DNA of 64,000 bases from Bin87 sp965232895. GTDB taxonomy: Bacteria; Chloroflexota; Dehalococcoidia; Lucifugimonadales; UBA3495. Positions 1 to 8,633 of this stretch are shown here, one piece after another. Under the pieces are notes generated by a model. It had not been told where the DNA came from. It ran no database searches and worked only from the letters and a program-made list of their open reading frames with translations. Location of the stretch: contig OZ247430.1 of NCBI GenBank assembly GCA_965232895.1, positions 1,116,001 to 1,180,000 on the forward strand, given 5' to 3'. A program made the position numbers and the translations under genes. Each line of letters starts with the position of its first letter. Positions within the stretch are counted from its first letter, which is position 1.

Positions 1-1
1 C

Positions 2-118
2 GAGCTCAAGTCGTGGGAAGAGATCGGCGCCACGCACATGGCCGCCGGTCTGCGCGGCGCGACCTCCCCCGACGCCCACATCGACGCCATCCGCCGGCTC
101 AAGGAAGCCATGGGGTGA
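2..118 (+). CDS. C-terminal end of an LLM-type flavin monooxygenase (partial)
   Basis: Thirty-eight codons are open from the window edge to TGA at 116-118. The peptide contains WEEIGATHMAAG followed by DAHIDAIRRLKEAM. This resembles the last strand-helix of luciferase-like F420/FMN monooxygenases, where 'GATH' and a closing '...hi.ai....e' helix are common. Two complete LLM genes lie elsewhere in the window, which fits. The family call rests on a short tail only; the start lies outside the window. Confidence 0.5.
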   Translation, partial: ELKSWEEIGATHMAAGLRGATSPDAHIDAIRRLKEAMG

Positions 119-125
119 TGCGAGT

Positions 126-216
126 GTCATTGCGAGGAGCATAGCGACGCGGCAATCTCGTTCCCGTAGCGACGACTGTTACGCTGACGAGATTGCCACG
201 CTTCGCTCGCAATGAC
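126..216. repeat. Dispersed palindrome, family B copy 1
   Basis: Arms reading TCATTGCGAG...CGGCAATCTCGT and ACGAGATTGCCACGC...CTCGCAATGA face each other around a short centre. The element sits between the LLM fragment and the ABC exporter and ends next to the exporter start. Related copies occur near 38165-38270, 38810-38904 and 45319-45408. Confidence 0.75.
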
Positions 217-218
217 GG

Positions 219-2183
219 GTGACTACGATGCGGCCCGTCCGTGAAAACATGCCCCATGGCTCCCGCCGGTCGGTCAACTCGGCCCGGGAACGGCCCAGCC
301 GGCGGGTGGCTCACCTGAACCGTCGGATCGCCCAGGCGTTCCAGCCCTACTGGCCGCGCGTCCTCGCTATCGGCCTGCTGATACTGGTTACGGCCGGCCT
401 GGGCGTGGTCAACCCAATCCTGATCCGAGTGGTGTTCGACTCCGCCCTCTTCGTGGACGGCGGGCCCAACCTGTCCCTGCTGTGGACCCTGGCTATCGCC
501 ATGTCCGCGGTGGTGGTGGTGACGGGCAGCCTGGGGGTGTTGCAGACGTGGCTAACCCAGCAGGTGGGCCAGCGCGTCATGCGCGACCTGCGCGACCGGC
601 TCTATTCGCACCTCCAAACATTATCGCTTGGGTTCTTCACCTCCCAGCGCACCGGCGAAATTCAGAGCCGCGTTTCCAACGACGTGGCCGGCATCCGGGT
701 GGTGGTGACGGGCACGGTCAGCAACATCCTCTCCAACGTGGTCATCCTGATCAGCACGCTGGTCGCCATGGCGGTGTTGTCCTGGGAGTTGACCGTGGTC
801 GCCGCCGGCATCACGCCGATCTTCGCGGTGTTCAGCTACCTGGTGGGCAAACGCCGCCGCGCCGCCTCGGCCCGGGTCCAGGAGTCCACCGCCGAGATGA
901 CCGCCATCACCCAGGAGACCCTGTCGGTGTCCGGCGTGATGCTCACCCGCCTTTTCGGGGCGCAGAACCGCGAGGTGGCGCGCTTCCACGACCAGAACGT
1001 GCGCCTGTCCGACCTGGAGATCCGCCGTGAGATGACCGGCCAGGCCGTGTGGGCCGGGATGCAGATATTCTTCTCGATAACCCCGGTGGTGGTGTACGTG
1101 CTGGCCGGTTACATCCTCTTCGGCGGCATCGGCCAGACTGGCATCACTCCCGGCACCATCGTGGCCTTCACCACGCTGCAAACCCGCCTGTACTTCCCCA
1201 TCAGCACCCTGCTCCGCACCTCGGTGGAACTGCAATCGTCCCTGGCCCTGTTCGAGCGCATCTTCGGTTACCTGGACATCCGGGCCGATATCGTCGACGC
1301 GCCGGACGCCGTGGACCTGCCCGTCGAGAATGTCGCCGGCGCGGTGGCGTTGCGGGACGTGCGGATGAACTACCACCCGGCGACGCTGCTGGCCGATGCC
1401 TACGACATCGAAGATGACGGGCGCGAGTTCTGGGCGCTGGACGGCGTGGACCTGGACGTCAAGCCCGGCCAGTTGGCCGCTCTGGTGGGACCCAGCGGCG
1501 CGGGCAAGACCACCATCTCGTACCTGATACCGCGCCTCTACGACTCCACCTCCGGCACGGTCAGCATCGACGGCGTGGACGTGCGCCGGATCCGGTTGGA
1601 GAGCCTCGCCCGCATCATCGGCTACGTTTCCCAGGACAGCTACCTCTTCCACGCCTCCATCCGCGAGAACCTGCTCTACGGCAATCCGGACGCCACCGAG
1701 CAACAGTTGCACGATGCCGCCAAAGCGGCCTATATCCACGACCGCGTCATGGAGTTCCCCGACGGCTATGACACCGTGGTCGGCGAACGCGGCTACCGGC
1801 TGTCCGGCGGCGAGCGGCAGCGGCTGTCCATCGCCCGGGTAATCCTGCACGACCCGCGCCTGCTCATCCTCGACGAGGCGACCTCGTCCCTGGACACCAC
1901 CAGTGAGCGGTACGTGCAGGCCGCCCTGGAACCGCTGATGCAGGGCCGCACCACCATCGCCATCGCCCACCGCCTCTCCACCATCATGTCCGCAGACGTG
2001 ATTTTCGTCGTCGACCGCGGCCGGATCGTCGAGCAGGGCACGCATTTCGAACTGCTGGCCCTGGGCGGCCTGTATGCACAGCTATACGACGAACAGTTTG
2101 AGGGCGGCCGCGTGGAGTACGTCAGCGAGGACGGCGTGGCCGTAATGACCGGCGGCAACCTGCGTCTGCCCGTGCCCGCGTAA
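219..2183 (+). CDS. ABC transporter, fused permease/ATPase (type I exporter half-transporter)
   Basis: A 654-residue protein with an N-terminal transmembrane domain (about residues 40-340, several hydrophobic helices) and a C-terminal nucleotide-binding domain. Visible motifs are Walker A GPSGAGKTT (about 424-432), signature LSGGERQR (about 528), Walker B LLILDEATSSLD (about 548) and the H-loop AIAHRLST (about 580). This is the MsbA/LmrA-like lipid or drug exporter layout, working as a homo- or heterodimer in the inner membrane. The substrate cannot be read from sequence. GTG 219, ATG 228 and ATG 249 are all possible starts and none has a strong ribosome site. An inverted repeat ends only 2 bp upstream of the longest start. 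Confidence 0.9.
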   Translation: MTTMRPVRENMPHGSRRSVNSARERPSRRVAHLNRRIAQAFQPYWPRVLAIGLLILVTAGLGVVNPILIRVVFDSALFVDGGPNLSLLWTLAIAMSAVVVVTGSLGVLQTWLTQQVGQRVMRDLRDRLYSHLQTLSLGFFTSQRTGEIQSRVSNDVAGIRVVVTGTVSNILSNVVILISTLVAMAVLSWELTVVAAGITPIFAVFSYLVGKRRRAASARVQESTAEMTAITQETLSVSGVMLTRLFGAQNREVARFHDQNVRLSDLEIRREMTGQAVWAGMQIFFSITPVVVYVLAGYILFGGIGQTGITPGTIVAFTTLQTRLYFPISTLLRTSVELQSSLALFERIFGYLDIRADIVDAPDAVDLPVENVAGAVALRDVRMNYHPATLLADAYDIEDDGREFWALDGVDLDVKPGQLAALVGPSGAGKTTISYLIPRLYDSTSGTVSIDGVDVRRIRLESLARIIGYVSQDSYLFHASIRENLLYGNPDATEQQLHDAAKAAYIHDRVMEFPDGYDTVVGERGYRLSGGERQRLSIARVILHDPRLLILDEATSSLDTTSERYVQAALEPLMQGRTTIAIAHRLSTIMSADVIFVVDRGRIVEQGTHFELLALGGLYAQLYDEQFEGGRVEYVSEDGVAVMTGGNLRLPVPA

Positions 2184-2225
2184 GCGATTTCCCACGAGAG
2201 CGATCCCCCACACCAGGAGAATGCA

Positions 2226-3161
2226 ATGACTCAGCAAGGCAATGGCGACCGGATCCGGCTGCGGGTGGCCTTCCGCAACATGTTCTACACGACGATTTAC
2301 GTCGCCGTGGAGGGCGGGTTCCTGGCGGATCAGGGTCTCGACGTCGATTTCTCCCACGTCCCCGCCGGCCAGACCAGCACCGACCTGCTCAAGGCTGGCG
2401 ACATCGACATTACCCAGAGCGGCATCAGCCGCAGTTTCATGGACCTCGATGCTGGCAGCGACGACCCGCCCCTGCACGTCGCCGAGATCAACCAGCGGGA
2501 CGGGTTCTTCCTGCTTTCGAAACGGCCTACCGACGGCTGGCGCTGGGCCGAACTGGCCGGCTCCACGCTCATTCCAGTCGGCTTCACGCCTGTGCCGTAC
2601 ACCACGCTCCAGGCTGCCATGCGCTGGCACGGCGTGGATCCCGCAAGCGTCAACCTGATGGGCGGCCTGTCCGCCGAGGAGATGCTGGGCCGGTTCCGCA
2701 ACGGCGACGCCGACTATCTCCAGGTTCCCAACCCCTTCGCGGTGCAACTGGTCAACGAGGGCGCCGGGCACCTGGCGGCCACCCTGGGCAACGAAAGCGG
2801 CTACGTCTGCTACAGCAGTTTCGCGGTCACTCCGGCATACCTGGCGGAAAACCCCGACACCGTGCAGCGTTTTGTCAACGGATACGCCCGCGCCCAACGC
2901 TGGGTCGCCGACAGCCCCGCCGAAGCCGTCGCCGACCGCATCGCCCCGGTGTTCCCCGAATACGACCGCGCTGTCCTGGCCGAGGGAGTGCAGCGGTACC
3001 AGGACGCCGGCGTGTGGGCCACCGATCCCACCATCACCCGCCACGGATTCGACCGCATGCGCGACGCGCTCATCTCCGGCGGCCTGGTCCGCGAGCCGCA
3101 CCCCTACGAGAGCATCGTGCGCCCCGAGTTCGCCGAGCGCGCGGTGGCGGAGTTGGCATGA
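2226..3161 (+). CDS. Substrate-binding-protein-fold protein (NMT1/THI5/SsuA-like), no signal peptide
   Basis: A 311-residue protein beginning with a strand (LRVAFRNMFYTT) and 'YVAVEGGFLADQGLDVDF', the usual opening of NMT1/THI5-like periplasmic binding folds. 'DLLKAGDIDITQSG' is the ligand-pocket segment typical of the family. AGGAGA lies 6-11 bp before ATG. There is no signal peptide or lipobox and no cognate permease nearby; the upstream ABC gene is an exporter. It may bind a ligand in the cytoplasm or be an enzyme built on this fold. It heads a cluster running into the SDR and alcohol dehydrogenase genes. Confidence 0.75.
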   Translation: MTQQGNGDRIRLRVAFRNMFYTTIYVAVEGGFLADQGLDVDFSHVPAGQTSTDLLKAGDIDITQSGISRSFMDLDAGSDDPPLHVAEINQRDGFFLLSKRPTDGWRWAELAGSTLIPVGFTPVPYTTLQAAMRWHGVDPASVNLMGGLSAEEMLGRFRNGDADYLQVPNPFAVQLVNEGAGHLAATLGNESGYVCYSSFAVTPAYLAENPDTVQRFVNGYARAQRWVADSPAEAVADRIAPVFPEYDRAVLAEGVQRYQDAGVWATDPTITRHGFDRMRDALISGGLVREPHPYESIVRPEFAERAVAELA

Positions 3162-3164
3162 GTT

Positions 3165-3449
3165 GTGCCCCTGACGTATGATGATACCAAGTCGGATGTT
3201 TGGTTCCGCCGGGTGTTTGGAAGGTCAATGATGAGCGTGACTCGAGTCAGCATTCTCTTTTTAGGGCTGGTGTCGATCTTGATCCTGGGAACTTGGGGCT
3301 GGACCGAATTGGCCAACGCGGTGTACAGGTCCAATGCGGGCGACGCCGTGGTGGCGTTGATGATTTACGGGGTATCTGGCTTAGTCTTCGGAGTTGTTGC
3401 CGGATACACATACTTTGTGCTTTTGTTCCGCAACGATGACTTCGGCTGA
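3165..3449 (+). CDS. Small two-helix membrane protein, unknown
   Basis: Up to 94 residues with two hydrophobic stretches: VSILFLGLVSILILGTWGW and VVALMIYGVSGLVFGVVAGY. It ends in charged FRNDDFG. GTG 3165 is 3 bp after the previous stop; the double ATG at 3228/3231 is an alternative start just before helix 1. It overlaps the next membrane-protein gene by 14 bp, which suggests translational coupling and a two-component membrane unit. I do not recognise a family. The codon pattern is less GC-rich than the neighbours. Confidence 0.55.
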   Translation: MPLTYDDTKSDVWFRRVFGRSMMSVTRVSILFLGLVSILILGTWGWTELANAVYRSNAGDAVVALMIYGVSGLVFGVVAGYTYFVLLFRNDDFG

Positions 3450-3789
3450 GGCATCACGACTGAAACGGTCGTATGAACGAAATCTGGGCTGGTGCCGATT
3501 CTGGCTGGGGGTCGGCTTGGCAGTCGCCACTTTGACGTTTACTTTTGCCGTAGATCAGGTGTTTGAGATGTCTTCGGAACGGGTCAGCACATCCACCGAT
3601 GCACGGAACAGTTCAGCGAAAAACAACCCCAGCGACCCGATTAGCTTTGCCAACGTCGCCGTGATGTTGATGCTGGTCGGGATTTCCGGTCTGTGTGTTG
3701 CTCTATCGGCGCTTTTTCGAGTTTTGTACCGAAGAGACGACGACATGCTTGCTGCGTTTGAACATTACCAACAGGAGGCTACACCATGA
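3436..3789 (+). CDS. Small two-helix membrane protein, unknown
   Basis: 117 residues from ATG 3436, inside the end of the previous gene. Helix 1 is around FWLGVGLAVATLTFTFAV and helix 2 around VAVMLMLVGISGLCVALSAL. Between them is a polar Ser/Asn-rich loop (about 45 residues). The C-terminus is cytoplasm-like and charged (YRRDDDMLAAFEHYQ). It overlaps the SDR start by 4 bp, so the two small membrane proteins are probably co-translated with the dehydrogenase genes. No family recognised. Like its partner it is AT-richer than the flanks and may have been acquired as a pair. Confidence 0.55.
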   Translation: MTSAEASRLKRSYERNLGWCRFWLGVGLAVATLTFTFAVDQVFEMSSERVSTSTDARNSSAKNNPSDPISFANVAVMLMLVGISGLCVALSALFRVLYRRDDDMLAAFEHYQQEATP

Positions 3790-4538
3790 GGCTGGAAGGC
3801 AAGGTTGCAATCATCACCGGCGGCGCCCGCGGGCAGGGCGCCACCGAGGCCCGGATGTTCGCGCAGGAAGGGGCCAGGGTGGTCATCGGCGACATACGCG
3901 ATGAGCTGGGCATGCAGGTGGAAGCCGAGATCCGCGAGCTGGGCGGAGAGGCCGTCTACCTGCATCTCGACGTGACCAGCGACGATGACTGGCAGCGCGC
4001 CATCGAAACCGCCGAGCAGCAGTTCGGCAAGGTGGACGTCCTCGTCAACAACGCCGCCATCGTGCTCCGCAAGGACATCGAGGAGACCACCGGCGAAGAC
4101 TGGGACAACATCATGGCGATCAATGCCAAGGGCGTCTTTCTCGGTACCAGGGCCGTCATCCCCGCCATGCGGCGCACCGGCGGCGGCAGCATCATCAACA
4201 TCTCGTCGATCAGCGGTCTGGTCTCCATCGGTCCGCCGGCCTACATCGCCACCAAGGGGGCGGTGCGCCTCTTCACCAAGTCCACCGCCATCCAGTACGC
4301 CTCGGAAAACATCCGCGCCAACTCCATCCACCCGGGCAGCGTGGACACCGACATGCGCCGTGAGGGTCTCGGCAGCCAGACGGAAGAGGAAATCCAGGCC
4401 CGCGTCGACAACATCCCGCTGGGCCGCGTCGGAACCACCGAGGACATATCCTACGGCGCGCTGTTCCTGGCCTCCGACGAGTCGTCCTTCATGACCGGCA
4501 GCGAGTTGGTCATCGACGGCGGCTACACCGCCAAGTGA
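3786..4538 (+). CDS. SDR-family NAD(P)-dependent oxidoreductase
   Basis: A 250-residue classical short-chain dehydrogenase. The cofactor motif ITGGARGQG is at about residues 10-18, NNAA at about 88-91, the catalytic Ser in SSISG (about 141) and the YIATK catalytic Tyr/Lys at about 154-158. The C-terminal MTGSELVIDGGYTAK is typical of 3-oxoacyl-reductase-like and steroid or sugar dehydrogenases. AGGAGG lies 8 bp before ATG. The gene overlaps the alcohol dehydrogenase region closely, and the two probably act on the same alcohol/ketone pathway. The substrate is not predictable. Confidence 0.93.
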   Translation: MRLEGKVAIITGGARGQGATEARMFAQEGARVVIGDIRDELGMQVEAEIRELGGEAVYLHLDVTSDDDWQRAIETAEQQFGKVDVLVNNAAIVLRKDIEETTGEDWDNIMAINAKGVFLGTRAVIPAMRRTGGGSIINISSISGLVSIGPPAYIATKGAVRLFTKSTAIQYASENIRANSIHPGSVDTDMRREGLGSQTEEEIQARVDNIPLGRVGTTEDISYGALFLASDESSFMTGSELVIDGGYTAK

Positions 4539-4549
4539 GGTTGGGATCC

Positions 4550-5647
4550 ATGACCACGCTGCCCCGTCAGTCCCTGGCCGCCGTCACCACCGCGCCCAAC
4601 GTGATGGAGATGCGCCGGCTGGACATCCCCGACATCGGCGACGACGAGGCCATCGTCCGCATCGAGGCCACCGGCATCTGCGGCACCGACTACGAGTGGT
4701 TCCGCGGAGACCTGGACATTCCGTTTCCCATCATCCTGGGACACGAGCCTCTGGGCCGCATCGCCTCCATCGGGCCCGTCGCGTCCGAGCGGTGGGGCGT
4801 ATCCATCGGTGATCGTGTGGCGGTGCGTTCCGGCTACCGGTGCGGACGCTGCGCCGCGTGCCAGGCCGGCGGAACAGATCCGTGTCCCGCCGCCGGCGGG
4901 TTCGGCCAGACCGGACTGGACAAGGCGCCCGGCCTCTGGGGCGGCTACTCGGAGTACCTGTACCTGCCGGCCGGCTCGGTGGTCTTCCCCATGGATGGCG
5001 ATCTGGATCCAGCGGTGGCGGTGATGTTCAACCCGCTGGGCGCCGGTTTCGCCTGGGGAGTCGATGCGACCGGATTGCAGCCGGGCCAGACGCTGGCCGT
5101 GCTCGGCTCCGGTCAGCGCGGCATCTGCTGTGCCATAGCCGCCAAGGAATCGGGAGCCTCGATGGTCGCCATCACCGGCCTGGGCCGGGACGAGCACAAG
5201 CTGGCGCTGGCCCGCGACATGGGCGCCGACATTGCGATCAACGTGGATGGCGAAGATCCCGTGGAGCGCGTGCTGGCGGCCACCGGCGGCGCCGGCGTGG
5301 ACTGCGTCGTCGACACCACGCCCTACGCCGTGCAGGCGGTGAACCAGGCGATCCAGATGGTCAAGCCGGGCGGGACGGTGGTGCTGGCTGGCTTGAAAGG
5401 CCGTCGTGCGTTTGAAGGCCTTTCACCGGACGACATCATCTGGAAGAAAGTCACCCTGCGCGGCGTCCTGGGCGTCGAGTATTCGGCCTTCCGCCGCGCC
5501 GTGGACACCATTCACTCACGCAAGTACCCCATGGAACGGCTGCACACCCACAGCTTCCCCATCGAGCAGGCCGAACGGGCCCTGGCCACCCTCAGCGGAG
5601 AGGCTGGCGTGCCCAGCATCCACGTCGCCATCGTTCCGGACGCGTAA
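4550..5647 (+). CDS. Zinc-dependent alcohol dehydrogenase (MDR superfamily)
   Basis: 365 residues from ATG 4550 (GAGG about 10 bp upstream); an earlier GTG at 4535 overlaps the SDR stop. Catalytic zinc ligands are visible as Cys in ATGICGTDYEW and His-Glu in LGHEPLG. The structural zinc lobe is CGRCAACQAGGTDPC. The Rossmann segment is VLGSGQRG, then VDCVVDTTP and KPGGTVVLAG. This resembles threonine/sorbitol-dehydrogenase-like MDR enzymes. It follows the SDR gene by a few bases and is probably co-transcribed with it. Confidence 0.92.
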   Translation: MTTLPRQSLAAVTTAPNVMEMRRLDIPDIGDDEAIVRIEATGICGTDYEWFRGDLDIPFPIILGHEPLGRIASIGPVASERWGVSIGDRVAVRSGYRCGRCAACQAGGTDPCPAAGGFGQTGLDKAPGLWGGYSEYLYLPAGSVVFPMDGDLDPAVAVMFNPLGAGFAWGVDATGLQPGQTLAVLGSGQRGICCAIAAKESGASMVAITGLGRDEHKLALARDMGADIAINVDGEDPVERVLAATGGAGVDCVVDTTPYAVQAVNQAIQMVKPGGTVVLAGLKGRRAFEGLSPDDIIWKKVTLRGVLGVEYSAFRRAVDTIHSRKYPMERLHTHSFPIEQAERALATLSGEAGVPSIHVAIVPDA

Positions 5648-5649
5648 AC

Positions 5650-6183
5650 TTGGCGCGTTTCCGTACGTGCACCGACTGCGGGAGGCGTATCCGAGGCAAC
5701 TACACCCGGTGCTACAGCTGTAATCGACGTCGTCGGTTGAGCCACTGGCACGATCCCGAAGAACTGCAAGGGCAAGAAACGCGCGACGCTGAGTTGGGCC
5801 GGAGCGAGTTCTACGTGTATGTCCTGGGGACCCGATACGGTCACTACGTAGGACACACGGCCAACGTAGGGGCCCGGATCAGCGCTCACCGAGCTGGGGA
5901 GGTTGAGTCTACTGACGGTGGTGAACCAGAACTCCTCTGGCGCTCGCGCCCTTTCCGCTCCCGGCGCGATGCGGCTCGGTTCGAGGCCGCAATGAAATCG
6001 CTTCGAGATCAAGAAGCCGAGCGGTTTCGCGAAATCACCGGACTGGCGCCGCTTCCCTTCGATGACGGGTGGTACGAAGAGCCGCAATATGCACGGTACC
6101 GACGCGGAGGGTGTGGATTGTTTGGTCTTGTTGTGATAACAATAGCCGCCGCCACACTGTTCTTGACACTAGCACTCTTGTAG
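5650..6183 (+). CDS. Zinc-ribbon / GIY-YIG-like / C-terminal membrane-anchor protein
   Basis: 177 residues from TTG 5650, 3 bp after the dehydrogenase stop. Residues 7-24 hold a CxxC...CxxC zinc ribbon (C7, C10, C21, C24). Residues 54-83 read FYVYVL...HYVGHT...RISAHRAG, the Y/YxG/R/H pattern of a GIY-YIG nuclease core, and an acidic helix (FEAAMKSL) follows at about 111. Residues 154-176 are a hydrophobic segment ending at the C-terminus. The combination of a possible single-strand-nicking fold with a tail anchor is unusual. Function is unknown; the nuclease assignment is by motif only. Confidence 0.6.
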   Translation: MARFRTCTDCGRRIRGNYTRCYSCNRRRRLSHWHDPEELQGQETRDAELGRSEFYVYVLGTRYGHYVGHTANVGARISAHRAGEVESTDGGEPELLWRSRPFRSRRDAARFEAAMKSLRDQEAERFREITGLAPLPFDDGWYEEPQYARYRRGGCGLFGLVVITIAAATLFLTLALL

Positions 6184-6192
6184 GAGTTTCCC

Positions 6193-7784
6193 ATGCCCGC
6201 CTACCACGCCGACACCGTCATCCGTCGCGCCAACGTCATCACCATCGACCCCAACCAAGGGCCACCGCAGTTGCCATGCGCGACGGGAGGTTCATCGGCG
6301 TGGGCAGCGACTCCGACCTGGAAACTCTCATCGGGCCGAGCACCAAAATCGTCGAACTCCCCGGCAAGACGGTGCTGCCCGGGTTCATCGATGCTCACAT
6401 CCACGTGCTCAGCAGCGGCACCCGTCACGTCATGGCCGCCGACTGCTCGCTGCCCACTATTGGCGACATTCAGGACGCTTTGCGTGAGCGCGTCGCGGTC
6501 ACGCCGCCCGGCCAGTGGGTCCAGGGCTTCAAATTCGACGACACCAAGACGGCCGAAAACCGTTTCCTGCGCCGCGAGGATCTGGACGCGGTCAGCACGG
6601 AACATCCCATCCTCGTCGCCCACCGGGCCGGTCACGTGTACTACGGCAACTCCCTGGCGCTGGAACAGGCCGGGTTCAACGACGAGACCGAGGATCCTCC
6701 GGGCGGCCGCCTGGGACGTTATGCCGACACCGGCCGCCTGGACGGCGTGATCTACGAGCGCGCTGCCGACGATCTCCGGGAGAACCAACTGCCGGTCGAG
6801 AACGAAGAGACCCGGCGTGAGGGTCTGCGCGTCATCTGCGAGATGCTCAACCGGGCCGGCCTGACTAGCGTGCACGACGCCCGCGTCACCGACTACGAAC
6901 TGCGCACGTACCAGGAGGGCCGGGACAACGGCGACCTGACCCTGCGGGTTTACGCCCTGATGTGGTATCGGTACTTCCCCGCGTTGCGCGACGCCGGCAT
7001 CCGCGCCGGCATGGGCGACGACCGCCTCCGCATCGGCGGCATCAAGATGGTTGCCGACGGCGCGATAGCATCACGCACCGCCTACCTTTCCGAACCCTAC
7101 GTGGGCAGCTGCTGCGACCACGGCATCCTCACCATGACCGAAGATGAGATCGCCGAAAACGTCATGGAGATGCACGCCGCCGGCTTCCAGGTCTGCATCC
7201 ACGCCAACGGCGATTCCACCATCGACCTGGTGCTCCGAGCCTACGAAGCGGCGCAGAAGGCCCACCCCCGGTCAGATCCGCGCCATCGCATAGAGCACCG
7301 CACCCTGGTCAACCCCAACCTGCTCAACCGCATGCACAACCTGGGCGCGGTGGCGACGCCGTTCTGCACCTACGTCTATTACCACGGCGAGAAGATGCAG
7401 TTCTACGGCGCGGAACGCCTCCAGTGGATGTTTGCCCAGCGCTCGTTCATGGACTACAACGTCATGTCCACCGGCGCCACCGACTACCCGCCCGGCCCCT
7501 TCGAACCTCTCATGGGCATCCAGAGCTGCGTCACCCGCACCGACAGCGAAGGCCGCGAGTGGGGAACCAACCAGCGCATCTCCGTGGAGGACGCCCTGCG
7601 CATTTACACGCAGAACGGCGCCTACGCCGGCTTCGAGGAAAACCTCAAGGGCAGCATCCAGGTGGGCAAGCTCGCCGACCTGGTGGTGCTGGCCGAGGAC
7701 CCCACCGCCATCGACCCCTTTGGCATCAAGGACATCACCGTGGAGCGCACCATTGTGGGCGGGAAGACCGTGTACGAGGGTTAG
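6193..7784 (+). CDS. Amidohydrolase family 3 (YtcJ-like), with a frameshift near residue 22
   Basis: The ATG at 6193 follows a GAG-containing leader and starts 'MPAYHADTVIRRANVITIDP', the normal opening strand of YtcJ-type amidohydrolases. The rest of the protein (AVAMRDGRFIGVGSD, then DAHIHVLSSG metal site, CIHANGDSTIDLVL, HRIEHRTLV) lies in another frame. The switch falls around 6258-6268 and equals one missing base. Apart from that the gene is full length. It is predicted to hydrolyse C-N bonds using a metal centre; the substrate is unknown. Either a sequencing error or a recent inactivation. A start at the internal ATG 6279 would remove the first strand of the composite domain. Confidence 0.8.
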
Positions 7785-7889
7785 GTTGTGTTTACGGCCC
7801 TGAGCCTGTTGACGCGATGGCTCTTCCAAGATCGATTATGCGCAACGAGGGCCCGTGCGTCGTTGCCTGTGACTAAACCTTTGGAACGG

Positions 7890-8276
7890 TTACAAACCTG
7901 AGAGTTTCTCGGCATCGTCGATGTAGTCGGAAGTTTCACGGATGCGCCGTTCGACGTCGGGGCCGCAGATCCCGGAATAGAAACAAGTGCCGTGCAGGTA
8001 GCTGATCCTGGTGAAGTAGCGTCCAACCAGCGTCTCGTAGGTGTTTGACTCTCTGGCCAGCGCCAGGAGCGCCTCGGTGGTGTCGTGGGTGCTGGGTGGT
8101 TCCTCGCCGGTGCGGGATAGTACAAGGGCATCCGTGGCCCGCTTGGTGGAACACCAGGCCTTTTCGGCTGCATCGCGGATGTCGCCTGCCTGAAGCCGTT
8201 CGACGGCTTGGGCGTGGGCCGCACGGGAATCTGCAAAGATCTCGGCGGCGCGGTCGTGGGTCGAAATGGTCGTCAA
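7890..8276 (-). CDS. PaREP1/HEPN-like small helical protein
   Basis: 128 residues from a TTG start, chosen because AGGAG sits about 7 bp upstream. The segment AQAVERLQAGDIRDAAEKAW, then STKRATDALVL, matches the helical opening of PaREP1-type proteins in the HEPN superfamily. A second protein of this type is at 32190-32549. The role is uncertain; such proteins are often solitary and of unknown function, sometimes linked to toxin modules. No partner gene is visible here. The family call is from pattern only. Confidence 0.6.
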   Translation of the reverse strand: MTTISTHDRAAEIFADSRAAHAQAVERLQAGDIRDAAEKAWCSTKRATDALVLSRTGEEPPSTHDTTEALLALARESNTYETLVGRYFTRISYLHGTCFYSGICGPDVERRIRETSDYIDDAEKLSGL

Positions 8277-8370
8277 AATTGTCTCCTCAACGGCTATGCG
8301 AGCATTCTACCAGTTGATGTATGGGCACGAAACCGCGCGACGTCCTTCTTGTGTATCCGCTTTCGTAAAT

Positions 8371-8606
8371 CGTCAGAATCTGGATTTACGGGATTTTATG
8401 ATTTGGCAGGTTTGGGAGATCGCCATTACAGAACGGTTCCAATTCTGATAATCCCCAAATCTTGAAAATCCTGATAGGAGTCACGCACTTGAGCATAAAA
8501 TTGCGCCTGTGATCCAGACGATCCAAGCACGAAATCGCTCCCAATTGCGTAAGTCCTATCCTGATTCTGACGTTTCCCCGCCGCTAAACTGGGTACGCAT
8601 GAGAGC
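8371..8606. repeat. Dispersed palindrome, family A copy 1, apparently interrupted
   Basis: The left arm starts CGTCAGAATCTGGATTTACGG and the right arm reaches AAATCCTGAT at 8475. About 84 bp of unrelated sequence then follows before the missing end, CCTGATTCTGACG, appears at 8560-8572. It runs on to the border GGGTACGCATGAG at 8594-8606. In other copies the two pieces are continuous. Confidence 0.7.
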
Positions 8607-8633
8607 AGCCTGTCGGTTGGCGTAACTTCCCTG

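Noticed and set aside
621..2045. Long minus-strand ORF across the ABC exporter
   Set aside because: Antisense shadow of a gene with clear Walker motifs.
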